A stretch of 64,000 nucleotides of DNA from Nemertoderma westbladi (GCA_032718475.1 JAUCBJ010001786.1:1-64000); one strand, 5' to 3'. Shown: positions 52,277 through 63,876, counted from the first letter of the stretch. A program made the numbers and translations. Notes: a model not told the origin generated them from the sequence alone.

Positions 52277-54240
52277 GCTGTAAGTGGATCTTATCTCCTC
52301 TTATCGATTCAATCCGAAGAATACCGCGTATTCCTCTACCTTGGTGTAATTTGTCCCAAGATCAGCTGTCCTGTCGGTGGTGGGGATGAAAAGAAAACCG
52401 CATCGAGGTTTTGTTAGTTAGACTGGAGGAGTCAAAGGAAATATACTACTGTAGTGTAGTTAGCAAATCGTTAGACTTGATTACTATAAGAAAAAAAGCT
52501 ACTGACTACTGACCTAGAGCAAAAACGGCGCTAACGATTTTTATGAAATTTCGCATGAACCATGAAAATAGATTGGGTACTTGTGAAATTGGGGTTTAAA
52601 TTGAAACATCTCAACTTGTTTTATTTCGAAAAATGGCCCCAAAACACGAAAATTGCCATAGGCGCAATTATAGAAACTCCAGCTGGCACTCTGAAAAATG
52701 TATAGAGATGGCCTGGTAATGCATTCAATAGGAAGGGCCAACTAACATTAACTGGTTTAGCAATGGCTATTACAGTCTCAGCAGCTGAATAACTCTTCCC
52801 AAGGCATCCTATGAGAAAATCTACAAGGTTACACACTCTGCTATGTTAATTTGCGTGCAAGCTAAATGACTGTTAGTTACGCAGTGTGTTAGCTACTATT
52901 GATTGTACTATGCTCTCATCTAATTATTGTTTTATTTTGAAATCTTTATGCCAACATTAATACTGTGGAGGCTGTATGCTTATAAGGCTGAATGTCTACT
53001 CAGTCTCATAATGATTCTCCATAAGGATAACATGACAGTTTGAATTATAAAAATACGTTATAATAATAATATAATTGTTGTATTTAATTAATATCGTGGT
53101 TTACATTGAACAGTGTAAATTGTTAATCGCGGTTTACATTGAAACATCTCAATTTGTTTTATTTATTACAAAAATAAGACCGAATTTGTCTTATCACTTC
53201 TTGTGCGCGATTGTATGACAACTGCTGTTATTATTAAATCAATTGACACCTCGACTCCTCTCTGACTACTCTATCCGATAAAATAAAATAATCATTTCGC
53301 TAACTGCTCTCTATCTTCTATAATCACAACAGCTTTTATAATTCATTAGATGATTACAATGTAATAATTATAGTTTGAAGTTGTCTAGAAAATTTCTCGT
53401 ACACCACCGGGACTACCCTCACACTAAATTATTATCAGACTAAACAAAAAGCTTTTACTTGATTCGTACTGTGGGGCGAGACACGAATGGCGAGCCATCA
53501 GCGAACTGATATAATTATATGGCCGTTTTTCAAAGGTATGTGTGTGTGTCAGTGTTTCAGTGTGTCAGTGTGTCGAAAGCCATAAATGTCGGAAGCCATA
53601 ATCTACATTAAAATCTTCAGCTAAATTGTATGATTGAGTCATTTTGATCGGTCTCTCCATGGAAATTAATTATTTAGCACCATACGATTAAAGTTATTTT
53701 GCACAGAAATTAGATATCTGGAATCCATGTACCCCATTCCATTATAGTTTTTTATTTTTTCAAGTGATTTGCGTTAATAAATGTATTTTTAATTGATTTA
53801 AACATAATTAACATTGTAAATTCATACGCTGATTCCATTCTCCTCCATAGAGCCTAAGGCATGGCAAGGGCAGCCGTGCCCAATAATATTTCTTTAAGTT
53901 CTACATTACTAACATGGCAATCTAAAGTCATTGACCAAGCCAGTGCCAAGGCGTCCAAGGACATGGCCTAACTGTAGTAGTCTAGTACAGTAGAAGGAAT
54001 AGTTTTCCTTCAATACACCTCAGACAGAGAGCAATTCATTTGCCTGTGCCTAGCAACGCGTGCTCCATAACATAAAACATATATCCTTGATTTCCAATCA
54101 CCTCTCACGACAATTATTATTTGTAATTAAAAATTTCAATTCGGTTTCTCTTTCCGTTATCTGGTTATTCAGTTATTGCATTATTAATAAATAAATGTTT
54201 TAAAATATATCTTACTTAATAAGTTAATAATTAATACTTG
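52277..54240. other. AT-rich, no supported gene
   Basis: No ORF with recognisable features; two overlapping minus-strand ORFs at 52541-52836 are unremarkable. A GTGTGTCAGTG microsatellite-like patch lies at 53538-53575. Confidence 0.5.
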
Positions 54241-54246
54241 TCGCTA

Positions 54247-55127
54247 ACATTCTCGCTATGGGGGTTTTAAGGGTGCTGATTACATTTATGATGTCAGTTT
54301 TCACGTTTACATAAATCTAGTCTTTCTGTCTGTCGGTCTTTCTGTCGGTCATTCTGTCAGTCAGTCTGTCAGTCAGTCTGTCAAAACATAAAAAATGATT
54401 CTAATTAACAAACATTCTCGCTATGGGGGTTTAAAGGGGTGCTGATTTTATTTCTTATGTTAGTTTTCAGGTTTACATAAATCTAATCTGTCTGTTTGTC
54501 GGTCTGTCGGATTTCTGTCAGTCAGTCAGTTTGTCAAAACTTAATAAAAATTACAAACTAACTAACATTTTAGCTATGGGGATTTTAAAAGTTGCTGATT
54601 ACATTTCTGATGTCAGATTTCACGTTTACATAAATCTAGTCTGTCTGTCTGTCGCTCTGTCTGTCGGTCATTCTGTCAGTCAGTCTGTCAAAACATAAAA
54701 AAGAATTCAAATTAACAAACATTCTCGCTATGGGGGTTTAAAGGCTGATTTCATTTCTTATGTCAGTTTTAAGGTTTACATAAATCTAGTCTGTCTGTTT
54801 GTCGGTCTGTCGGATTTCTGTCAGTCAGTCAGTCTGTCAAAACTTCATAAAGAATACAAACTAACTAACATTCTCGCTATGGGGATTTTAATGGGTGCTG
54901 ATTTAATTTCAGATGTCAGTTTTCACGTTTAAAAAAAAATCTTGTTTGTCTCGTTGTCGGTCTGTCGGTCTTTCTGTCAGTCAGTCTGTCAAAACTTAAG
55001 AAAGTATACTAACTAACCAACAGTCTCGCTATGGGGGTTTTCTGGGTTGTTGATTTCATTTCTGATGTCAGTTTACACGTTTACATAAATCTAGTCTGTC
55101 TGTCTGTCGGTCTTTCTGTCAGTCTGC
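54247..55127 (+). repeat. ~150-bp minisatellite, six units
   Basis: AACATTCTCGCTATGGGG or a close variant starts units at about 54247, 54411, 54564, 54717, 54867 and 55020. Each unit continues GATTTCATTTCTGATGTCAG, CACGTTTACATAAATCTAGT and a (TGTC)n-rich tail. Unit length is 150-164, the variation lying mostly in the TGTC tail. Confidence 0.9.
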
Positions 55128-55317
55128 ACTACTGTACTGTGGTTGGCATTACGTCATATACCTAACACTAATAATACCGTCTACAATACAGCCTATCTAG
55201 ATCTATAGTACAGAATGGTTTTTTTGCCATAAAGAGCACTAAAAATGTCATTAATACTATCCACCAGTATACCTAGTCCAAGAGCCTTCCAATAAAACAT
55301 GTATTCCAGCATGCTGC

Positions 55318-55372
55318 ATGACGTCCACTGCACGTCTTAGTGCTGTCCATGGTGACGTGCAGTGGACGTCAT
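55318..55372. repeat. Perfect 19-bp inverted repeat
   Basis: ATGACGTCCACTGCACGTC (55318-55336) is exactly complementary to 55354-55372, with a 17-base loop. It would form a strong hairpin and contains GACGTC twice per arm pair. A TTAAGC follows at about 55386. Confidence 0.9.
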
Positions 55373-56380
55373 ATGCTCTAAGGGGTTAAGCAACACCCTC
55401 CCTACTTCGTCCTGTCGACACCCCAGCCATTTTCACCAATCCTTTTTTAGAGTTTATTAATTTTTTTGGTATTGGTGAAAGTTCTAGAACATTAGTAGAT
55501 ATGTTTTATATGATAGCTAGTATTTTTTTGCGAGCTAGTATTTTTTGAAATTATAAAAAATTTGAAAGTCCATGATATTTCAGGTTAAACTGTTGAAGTT
55601 TATATATTAATGATCAAAAGAATTTCCAAAAATTTATAGATAGTAAAAAATACTAGTTATATTCCATAAAAAATCTACTAAGGTTCTAGAACATTCACTA
55701 ATATAAAAAAAACACTCAAAAACACAAAAAAATAAAGGTTACATTCGGGACCCTTTTGCTTAAGGAGTCAAAATTGTAGAACAAATTCCCGAAGGTTACG
55801 ACGTTTGCGAAAATCGCGACATTTGCGAAATTTGCGACGAATCCGTCAGTTTCTGTGCCCTAATGGGTTCGTGCCGAAACAATCAAATCTTACACACTTA
55901 ACACACCCAAACTAATTTAAAGTGGGTATTAGTATGCGTGAATAATTAAATAGAAATTAAATTAATGAACGCTATTTCAACATGAAATCTACGGAATCAA
56001 TACACAACACACGCACACCACTGAATTTAAAGATTTATATAGATTGCAATTTATATTTGGCTACCTTTTAATGGGTGACTAATTGAATTATTCACCCCTA
56101 TATATTTGTAGCCTTTTAATTTGTGCCTTTAATTTAATCAAACATTAAACTAAAATAAATGTCACAATATTGGTCTGTCTGTAGCTGGTCAATGAATCTC
56201 TAATAAATTTATTAATTAGTCGCTGATCAGTCATTGAACATTTGAACACGTGCTGCTCGAAGACCCCACAACGTGTCTCCTGTGACTTGCTTCACGGGCC
56301 GACAGGCCCGTCTCTAGTTGATGTTTCTGATGATATAATCTCCAATGGTTACAAAGATTATCCAGCATTACTTTACAGGT
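55373..56380. other. AT-rich, no gene seen
   Basis: GTTCTAGAACATT-type palindromes at about 55482 and 55682. Short TTTGCGA repeats at 55806-55838. No ORF of note. Confidence 0.5.
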
Positions 56381-57033
56381 GTGGAAGGGTTTACTGTTGA
56401 AGATCACCCATGGTGGTGAAAAGGCATTCCTTTAGGAAACAGAGTGGAAGGGTTTACTTTGGAAGTCACCCATGGCGGTGAACAGGCATTCTTTTGGGAA
56501 TCAGAGTGGAAGGGTTTACTTTGGAAGTCACCCATGGCGGTGAACAGACATTCCTTTTAGCAAACAGAGTGGAAGGGTTTACTTTGGAAGATCATCCATG
56601 GCGGTGAACAGGCTTTCTTTTGGGAATCAGAGTGGAAGGGTTTACTTTGGAAGATCAGCCGTGGTAGTGAACAGGCATTCCTGTGGGAAACAGAGTGGAG
56701 GGGTTTACTGTGGAAGCTAACCCATGGCGGTGAACAGGCTTTCCTTTGGGAATCAGAGTGGAAGGTGTGGGGAACTCAAATTGTGATATATATGATATGT
56801 CGTGTGGTCCTAACTCATTGGTACATATAGTCCTACCTACCGGTATGTGAGAACTGCTGTTGTACCTAATGCTGTAACCTGTTTGAATATCATACTGCAA
56901 TACTGATATACTTTATCTGTCAATCTGTCTATCTTCTTTTCTTCTTGGTTGCATGGGGGCCTCATTCAACTAGAACTCATTTCGGCCCGTGCACCACACT
57001 GGTGACCCAGACGAGATCTAAACTCGCAGCATA

Positions 57034-57201
57034 ATGGTAAAGTTGCTGGAGGACCAAATCCAGGCGATCGCCAACGCCCCCCACGAGTTGAGGGAAGAGG
57101 CGGAACAACTCATCCACAATGCCCAAGTCGCAGCGGCAGCCCTCGCCCAAAACCCAGTTGCTATCCTGCTGATCAGACAGGACCCGGGCAACTTGATGGG
57201 G
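57034..57201 (+). pseudogene. Gypsy-like gag N-terminus
   Basis: MVKLLEDQIQAIANAPHELR and the following helix, to about residue 56, belong to the LTR element. From about 57202 the same frame continues by chance into LINE RT (VDGVPPEVFKI), making a 283-codon chimeric ORF 57034-57885. Confidence 0.7.
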
Positions 57202-58640
57202 CGAGTAGATGGTGTTCCCCCTGAGGTCTTTAAAATACCTGAGTGTTTAAAGCTCATCTATCCCATCATAGTAGACATGTACCAAACAACAAAAGTCCCA
57301 CAAGAAATGAAAACAAATAAGTTGGTGCCAGTTCCCAAGAAGGGCAACCTAACACTCTATGGTTCTTTTCGGGGAATCTCATTGATCTCGATTGCTGCAA
57401 AGCTATACAATAGGATTCTATTAAATCGCATCAGGGATCCCATTGAGAGACTGCTCCGTGGAAATCAGAATGGGTTCCGTAAAGGTCGTGGGACCATGGA
57501 GCCCATTTTGGCACTTAGAAGGATAATTGAAGAGTTATCAAAAAAGAAAGACAGGCATCTGGCTGTTATATTTGTTGACTTCTTCAAGGCCTTTGATTCA
57601 GTCTCTCGCTCACGTATGTTCAGCATACTTTCATTATATGGGATTCTTTATGAAATTATTGCAGCAATCAGATCAGTATACGATGGTTCGACAACATTTG
57701 TGTCTACTGTTGATGGTGACACAGAACCATTTGAAGTGTTATGGGGCGTCCTCCAAGGAGACACACTTGCACCATTCTTGTTCATTATTGTGGTTGACTA
57801 TGTTCTATGCATGTCCTTAGATCATTATAATGATGATGGGGTGATGATAACTCCACCTACTGGCTCCAGAAGTCGAGGAAATTAGAACATGCTGCTTCTA
57901 GTGTTGGTCTTTTTATAAACTTCAGAAAGACCAAAATTCTGACAGTTAACTTTTAAAGTCCTCAGCAAGTCTCTGATCGGATGAGCATAAGCTCAAAGGA
58001 TGGTATGCTTGAGCATGTGGACGACTTCTGTTACCTGGGATCATGGATCCGGAAGTCAGGTGAGGACCTTCGAATACGTAAGGGAAAGGCATGGGCAGCC
58101 TTGAATAGGCTTTCCAGGATTTGGAAGTCACCGAGACTTAATCGGAAACTTAAGGTCCGATTATTTAGAGCAGCAGTAGTTCCAGTACTCCTCTACGGGA
58201 GTCCATGCTGGGCTCTAAGTGCTGAGGACACCAAATCTCTGGATGGCACATTCACAAGAATGCTACGCCGGGTTCATTGTGTCAAGTACAATGCACACAT
58301 CTCCAACCAGACACTATATAACATTGGAGGTGTCTCATTTGTTCCCCCAAGCTTGACACTAGAACAAAATCGCCTCCGCTTTGCAGGACATTGCTTTCGC
58401 CGTGAGGACCAGCCAGTGCATAATCTTGTACTTTGGCAGCCTCAAGGAGTGAATAAGCATGGTGGACAGCCCATGACTTTCTTGAGACGCATCTTAAAGG
58501 ACACTGGCCTTAAAGATGCGGATGATCTAGCAAATGTCATGGGTGATAGGGAGTTGTGGCGGTGCAATTTTGTTGACAAGCCGGCACAGCATTCTTAAAA
58601 ATGCAGCTGCAATGCAGCATGCCGATCCTAGTAGTAGTAA
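57202..58640 (+). pseudogene. LINE copy 3, 5-prime truncated, inserted in gag
   Basis: Starts at GAGTAGATGGTGTTCC, keeps the RT motif with FVDFFKAFDSVSR and QGDTLAPFLF. It then has a ~120-bp deletion (around 57882) that removes the FADD box. It resumes at 57885-58598 with the C-terminal domain intact (205-codon ORF from 57981, ending MGDRELWRCNFVDKP). Ends GATCC and TAG repeats at about 58640. Catalytically dead. Confidence 0.9.
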
Positions 58641-59086
58641 TGGCCCTTCTCCATGTGGGCCCAGCCGATGCTTTCGCCGCTGTGGAAGCCCTCGAAATGC
58701 CTACCCTAGCTCACAGAGATCGTCAGCCAGCCGATGCGATGGTTCCACCAACCCACGCTGATGCTGCTACCGCCATCATCCAACAGTCTCCTATCCTCCA
58801 GGCAGGAGTTGCCAGAGCGGCGATCGCCCACCAAGTCCCTCTCCCATTTAAACTACCACCATTCTCGACCACCGAAATTCGCCGTTACTTCGTCCGAGTC
58901 GAGAGCGCATTCGAGCAGAGGGGAATAGTGGCAGACCAGGATAAGTTTGTCCGACTTATCGCTGATATCGATGACAGCACACTCGACCTGGTAAACAATG
59001 AGGTTCTTCATCCCAACAATGCTGGCACAAACTACCTCGAACTGAAATTGAAACTTCTTGGTTGCATGGGGGCCTCATTCAACTAG
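58641..59086 (+). pseudogene. Gypsy-like gag, C-terminal part
   Basis: Plus-strand reading MALLHVGPADAFAAVEALE, then LPFKLPPFSTTEIRRYF and RVESAFEQRGIVADQDKFV, matches the retrotransposon gag pattern (KLPPF, then a W/YF-x-x-VE-x-x-F motif). The ORF from 58601 includes LINE tail bases at its start. It ends where gag fuses to the LTR remnant (LLGCMGASFN then stop). No zinc knuckle remains. Confidence 0.75.
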
Positions 59087-59305
59087 AACTCGTTTCGGCC
59101 CGTGCACCACAAAGGATTTACTTTGGAAGATCACCCATGTTGGTGAACTGGCATTCCTTTGAGAAACAGAGTGGAAGGGTTTACTGCAGAAGATAACCCA
59201 TGGCAGTGAACAGGCCTTCCTTTTGGAAACAGAGGGAAGGGTTTACTGTGGAAGATTACCCATGGTGGTAAATAGGCTTTCCTTTGGGAAACAGAGTGGA
59301 AGAGT

Positions 59306-59560
59306 TGTAAGCGGATTCAATTCCGTGCATAACCCACCGAAAATCCGAAAATGGGATTAGTGGCATATTACCAATATAGTTGATGAGGTGACATTACCAA
59401 TATTAATGTCACCTCATAACCAACTAAAGCGATACACCGTAAGCCACAGAGAGAGTTGAGAGGTCAAACCACCTGAGAGGAGGGACAAACAAGTTAGTAA
59501 GGCTAGCTTGTAGGGACGGTGACAACAGTGAGTGGCGAGGTGACAATTAATCATGTTAAG
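59306..59560 (-). repeat. LTR fragment of the TGTGACGG family, inverted
   Basis: TGTAAGCGGATTCAATTCCG at 59306 is the reverse complement of the solo LTR end (about 6428-6447). GAGGTCAAACCACCT matches inverted 6279-6293. It contains GAGGTGACATTACCAATA and its complement, an inner hairpin. The other LTR end was not found. Confidence 0.65.
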
Positions 59561-59599
59561 GTGTGATGACTTGGGAACAATCCCTACCCCCACTATATA

Positions 59600-60268
59600 A
59601 CTTATTCTACATCCGAATTTGATTGTTCTATTTTGCAGTTACCATGACAACCGCTGAAAACAGATGTTTTTATACAAAAATTATTCATTTGGACATAGAC
59701 TTCACGATAAAATTTTTACGAAACTAGGTATGTGTTATCTGGAACACTAGTTAGAACTTTTAGTGAAACTCAAAACATTCCAGAAATATCTAGTTACCAT
59801 GGTAACTGTAGTTTATTAAAGTCTATATCATTAAAGTCTATATTCATAACTCTATTTGGAGCAAAACTGTAATATATACAAACTTGGGGTTTTGCAACTC
59901 ATCTATAAGGTTCATATTCAAGCCGTTCGATGTTAATTACACAATCCAGTTACCATAGCAACAAGACTAAACAGATGTTAAAATTTATAAAATGATAACT
60001 TGAAGCACAAGTTAATAGTATTATGACATTGACCAACACCTACCCCCACTATATGACTTATTCTGCATCCGAATTACATTGTTCTATTTTTCAGTTTCCA
60101 TGACAACCCCTGCAAACAGATGGATTTTGATAGAAAATCGGTAATTTGGACATAAACTACAATATTTTCTGAAACTCAGTAAATGTGTTATCTGAACCAC
60201 AATCTGGACTGAATCTTTTTTCAAAGGTAAACCCAACAGTTCCAGAGAACTCTAGTTTCCATGGGAAT
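59600..60268 (+). repeat. X-box element, left-truncated copy
   Basis: Homologous to positions ~480 to ~1150 of the complete 1.2-kb elements. It carries X-box-like sites at 59638, 59793, 59949, 60094 and 60255. The reading starting at ATG 59644 is frame-broken after ~25 codons. Confidence 0.75.
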
Positions 60269-61009
60269 CCACGAAGCTAAGGAAAATCAACTACTTTCGC
60301 TAAGAAAGATTTTCCTTAGCTGAGATGGTCTATTCATAGTGGGCTATTTTACTTGTGTGAGGCAGATTTAGTGTTTTTTAAGTCCAGCAAAAACTAGCCT
60401 TTAAAAGTACCCTGAAATTTTGCATGTATATACTACTCATCAAGGCGCGTCGTGTGGGATGGGTCTCATATCCAGGAAAAATCTGGTTTCCATGGCAACG
60501 GACTTAAGAAAAAAGTCCATGTATTTCAAGTCAATATTTATAACTCTATTTGTAGGAATACTATAATACATATAAACTTGGGGTTTCTCAACTCAACTAT
60601 AAGGTCCATAGCAGAGCCGATTGAGGTTCAATAGAAATTCCAGTTACCTTTACAACAGGGCTAAACAGATGTTAAAATTTATAAAATGTTAATTTGAAGC
60701 CTAAGATTAAGGTGTTATGACTTGGGACTAACCCCTACCCCCACTATATAACTTATTCTGCGTCCAAATTTCATTGTTCTAGTTTGCAGTTACCATGACA
60801 ACCGCTGAAAACAGATGTTTTTATACAAAAATTACTCATTTGGACATAGATTTCGCGATAAAATTTTACGAAACTGGGTATGTGTTATCCGGACCACTAG
60901 TTGGAACTTTTAGTGAAACTCAAAACATTCCAGAAATATCTAGTTACCGTGGTAACTGGAGTTTATTACAGATTATATCATTCAAGTCTATATTCATAAC
61001 TCTATTTGT
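60269..61009 (+). mobile_element. X-box TIR element, right-truncated copy
   Basis: Begins CCACGAAGCTAAGGAAAATC, with hairpin arms 60276-60288 and 60308-60320. X-box-like sites at 60486, 60643, 60789 and 60943. Interrupted by the next element at 61010. Confidence 0.75.
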
Positions 61010-61064
61010 CCACGAAGCTAAGGAAAATCAACTACTTTCGCTAAGAAAGATTTTCCTTAGCTGA
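60795..61064 (+). CDS. Small recurring ORF in X-box element (89 codons), doubtful
   Basis: Starts MTTAENRCFYTKITH. Related readings start at 61898 and 63184 and, broken, at 59644. Upstream is CTATATAAC, then TCTATTTTGCAGTTACCATG, which looks like a TATA box and a 3-prime splice site followed by a start codon. Similarity between copies may simply reflect DNA-level repeat identity. The last part of this ORF is the hairpin module of the adjoining element. No domain recognised. Confidence 0.3.
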   Translation: MTTAENRCFYTKITHLDIDFAIKFYETGYVLSGPLVGTFSETQNIPEISSYRGNWSLLQIISFKSIFITLFVHEAKENQLLSLRKIFLS

Positions 61065-61372
61065 GATGGTCTATTCATAGTGGGCTATTTTACTTGTATG
61101 AGGCAGATTTGGGGTTTTTTGATAGGTGAAAAAACTAGCCTTTAAAAGTACCCTGAAATTTTGCATGTATATACTACTCGTCGAGGCGCATCTTTTGGGC
61201 CGGGTCTCATATCCAGGAAAAATCTGGTTTCCATGGTAACGGACTTAGAAAAAAGTCTATGTATATCAAGTCAATATTTATAACTCTATTTGTAGGAAAA
61301 CTATAATACATATAAACTTGGGGTTTCTCAACACAACTATAAGGTCCATAGCAGAGCCGATTGAGGTTAAAT
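61010..61372 (+). mobile_element. X-box TIR element, short copy
   Basis: Begins CCACGAAGCTAAGG. Hairpin arms 61016-61028 and 61049-61061, X-box-like site at 61227. Cut off by the next element just before its second site. Confidence 0.7.
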
Positions 61373-62610
61373 CCACGAAGCTAAGGAAAATCAACTACTT
61401 TCGCTAAGAAAGATTTTCCTTAGCTGAGATGGTCTATTCATAGTGGGCTATTTTACTTGTGTGAGGCAGATTTGGTTTTTTTTGATAGGTGAAAAAACTA
61501 GCCTTTAAAAGTACCCTGAAATTTTGCATGTATATACTACTCGTCGAGGCGCATCTTTTGGGCTGGGTCTCATATCCAGGAAAAATCTGGTTTCCGTGGC
61601 AACGGACTTAGAAAAAAGTCTATGTATTTCAAGTCAATATTTAAAACTCTATTTGTAGGAAAACTATAATAGATATAAACTTGGGGTATCTCAACACAAC
61701 TATAAGGTCCATAGCAGAGCCGATTGAGGTTAAATAGAAAATCCAGTTACCTTGGCAACCGGGCTAGACAGATGTTAAAATTTATAAAATGTTAATTTGA
61801 AGCCTAAGGTTAAGGTGTTATGACTTGGGACCAACCCCTACCCCCACTATATAACTTATTCTGCATCCGAATTTCATTGTTCTATTTTGCAGTTACCATG
61901 ACAACCGCTGAAAACAGATGTTTTTATTCAAAACTTATTCATTTGGACATAGACTTCACGATAAAATTTTACAAAACTGGGTATGTGTTATCTGGACCAC
62001 TAGTTGGAACTTTTAGTGAAACTTAAATTATTCCAGAAATTCTAGTTACCATGGTAACTGTAGTTTATTAAACTCTATATCATTCAAATCTATATTGATA
62101 ACTCTATTTGTAGCAAAACTGTAATATATATAAACTTGGGGTTTTGCAACTCATCTATAAGATCCATATCCAAGCCGTTTGAGGTTAATTAGAAAATACA
62201 GTTACCATAGCAACAAGTCTAAACAGATGTTAAAATTTATAAAATGATAATTTGAAGCACAAGTTAATAGTATTATGACTTGGGACTAACCCCTACCCCC
62301 ACTATATGACTTATTCTGCATCCGAATTACATTGTTCTATTTTTCAGTTTCCATGACAACCACTGCAAACAGATGCATTTTGATAGAAAATCGGTAATCT
62401 GGACATAAACTACAATATTTTCTGAAACTCAGTATATGTGTTATCTGAACCACAATCTGTACTGAATTTTTTTTCAAAGGTTAAAGCAACAGTTCCAGAG
62501 AACTCTAGTTTCCATGGGAATAGAAGTTAATTATTGACAATTGCTACTAAGCGAGGCTAAGCAACGAACCAAAGTGTGGCCGTTTGTTTAATTTTCCTTA
62601 GCTTCGTGGT
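61373..62610 (+). mobile_element. X-box TIR element, complete copy (1238 bp)
   Basis: Starts CCACGAAGCTAAGGAAAAT and ends ATTTTCCTTAGCTTCGTGG, a perfect terminal inverted repeat. Near the left end GCTAAGGAAAATC and GATTTTCCTTAGC form an additional hairpin. Seven X-box-like sites lie at 61590, 61746, 61892, 62045, 62201, 62347 and 62508. Followed by GCATTTCCTTTAGGAAATGC, an imperfect palindrome. A small open reading starts at ATG 61898. No transposase. Confidence 0.8.
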
Positions 62611-62658
62611 TGCATTTCCTTTAGGAAATGCCTTTCTCGTAGAAAAACCGCAATAGAT

Positions 62659-63876
62659 CCACGAAGCTAAGGAAAATCAACTACTTTCGCTAAGAAAGAT
62701 TTTCCTTAGCTGAGATGGTCTATTCATAGTGGGCTATTTTACTTGTGTGAGGCAGATTTGGTGTTTTTTGATAGGTGAAAAAACTAGCCTTTAAAAGTAC
62801 CCTGAAATTTTGCATGTATATACTACTCGACGAGGCGCATCTTTTGGGCTGGGTCTCATATCCAGGAAAAATCTGGTTTCCATGGCAACGGACTTAGAAA
62901 AAAGTCTATGTATTTCAAGTCAATATTTATAACTCTATTTGTAGGAAAACTATAATAGATATAAACTTGGGGTTTCTCAACTCAACTATAAGGTCCATAG
63001 CAGAGCCGATTGAGGTTAAATAGAAAATCCAGTTACCTTGGCAACCGGGCTAAACAGATGTTAAAATTTATAAAATGTTAATTTGAAGCCTAAGGTTATG
63101 GTGTTATGACTTGGGACCAACCCCTACCCCCACTATATAACTTATTCTGCGTCCGAATTTGATTGTTCTATTTTGCAGTTACCATGACAACCGCTGAAAA
63201 CAGATGTTTTTATACAAAAATTACTCATTTGGACATAGTCTTCGCGATAAAATTTTACGAAACTGGGAATGTGTTATCTGGACCACTAGTTGGAACTTTT
63301 AGTGAAACTGAAAACATTCCAGAAATATCTTGTTACCATGGTAACTGGAGTTTATTAAAGTCTATATCATTCAAGTCTAAATTCAATACTCTATTTGTAG
63401 CAAAATAATGTAATAAATATAAATTTGGGGTTTTGCAACTCATCTGTAAAGTCCATATACAATCCATTCGAGGTTAGTTACACAATCCAATTACCATAGC
63501 AATAAGACAAAACAGATGTTAAAATTTATAAAATGATAATTTGAAACACAAGTTAGTATTATGACTTGGGACCAAGACCTACCCCCATTATATGACTTAT
63601 TCTGCATCCGAATTACATTGTTCTATTTTTCAGATTCCATGACAACCACTGCAAACAGATGCATTTTGATAGAAAATCGGTAGTTGGACATAAACTACAA
63701 TATTTTCTGAAACTTGGTATGTGTTATCTGAACCACAATCTGGACTGAATATTTTTTCAAAGGTAAAACCAACAGTTTCAGAGAACTCTAGTTTCCATGG
63801 GAATAGAAGTTATTTATTGGCAATTGCTACTAAACTAGGCTAAGCAACCTTTGTTTAATTTTCCGTAGCTTCGTGG
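62659..63876 (+). mobile_element. X-box TIR element, complete copy (1218 bp)
   Basis: Same termini as 61373-62610 (right end has one change, TTCCGTAGCTTCGTGG) and the same following palindrome. Seven sites at 62876, 63032, 63178, 63332, 63490, 63633 and 63791, at practically identical offsets. Open reading from ATG 63184 to 63408. A further copy begins at about 63987 and leaves the window. Confidence 0.8.

Larger units (their letters stand above)
56766..59111 (+). mobile_element. Gypsy-like LTR element, internally deleted
   Basis: A 233-bp 5-prime LTR (56766-56998) begins TGTGGGGAACTC and ends GTGCACCACA. CTGGTGACCCAGACGAG follows, resembling a tRNA primer binding site. The gag start is at 57034. 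The 3-prime LTR keeps only its last ~58 bases (59054-59111), to which gag is joined directly, so pol is lost. AAGG flanks both ends (56762-56765, 59112-59115), fitting a 4-bp TSD. A LINE interrupts the gag. Confidence 0.75.
56381..59305 (+). repeat. 63-bp minisatellite, interrupted by an LTR element
   Basis: GTGGAAGGGTTTACT starts units at 56381, 56444, 56506, 56569, 56632, 56695 and 56758 (period 62-63). Each has CCATGG(C/T)GGTGAACAGGC and CTTTTGGGAA-like parts. Units resume at 59112 and continue for about three more. The gap is filled by the LTR element 56766-59111. Confidence 0.9.
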
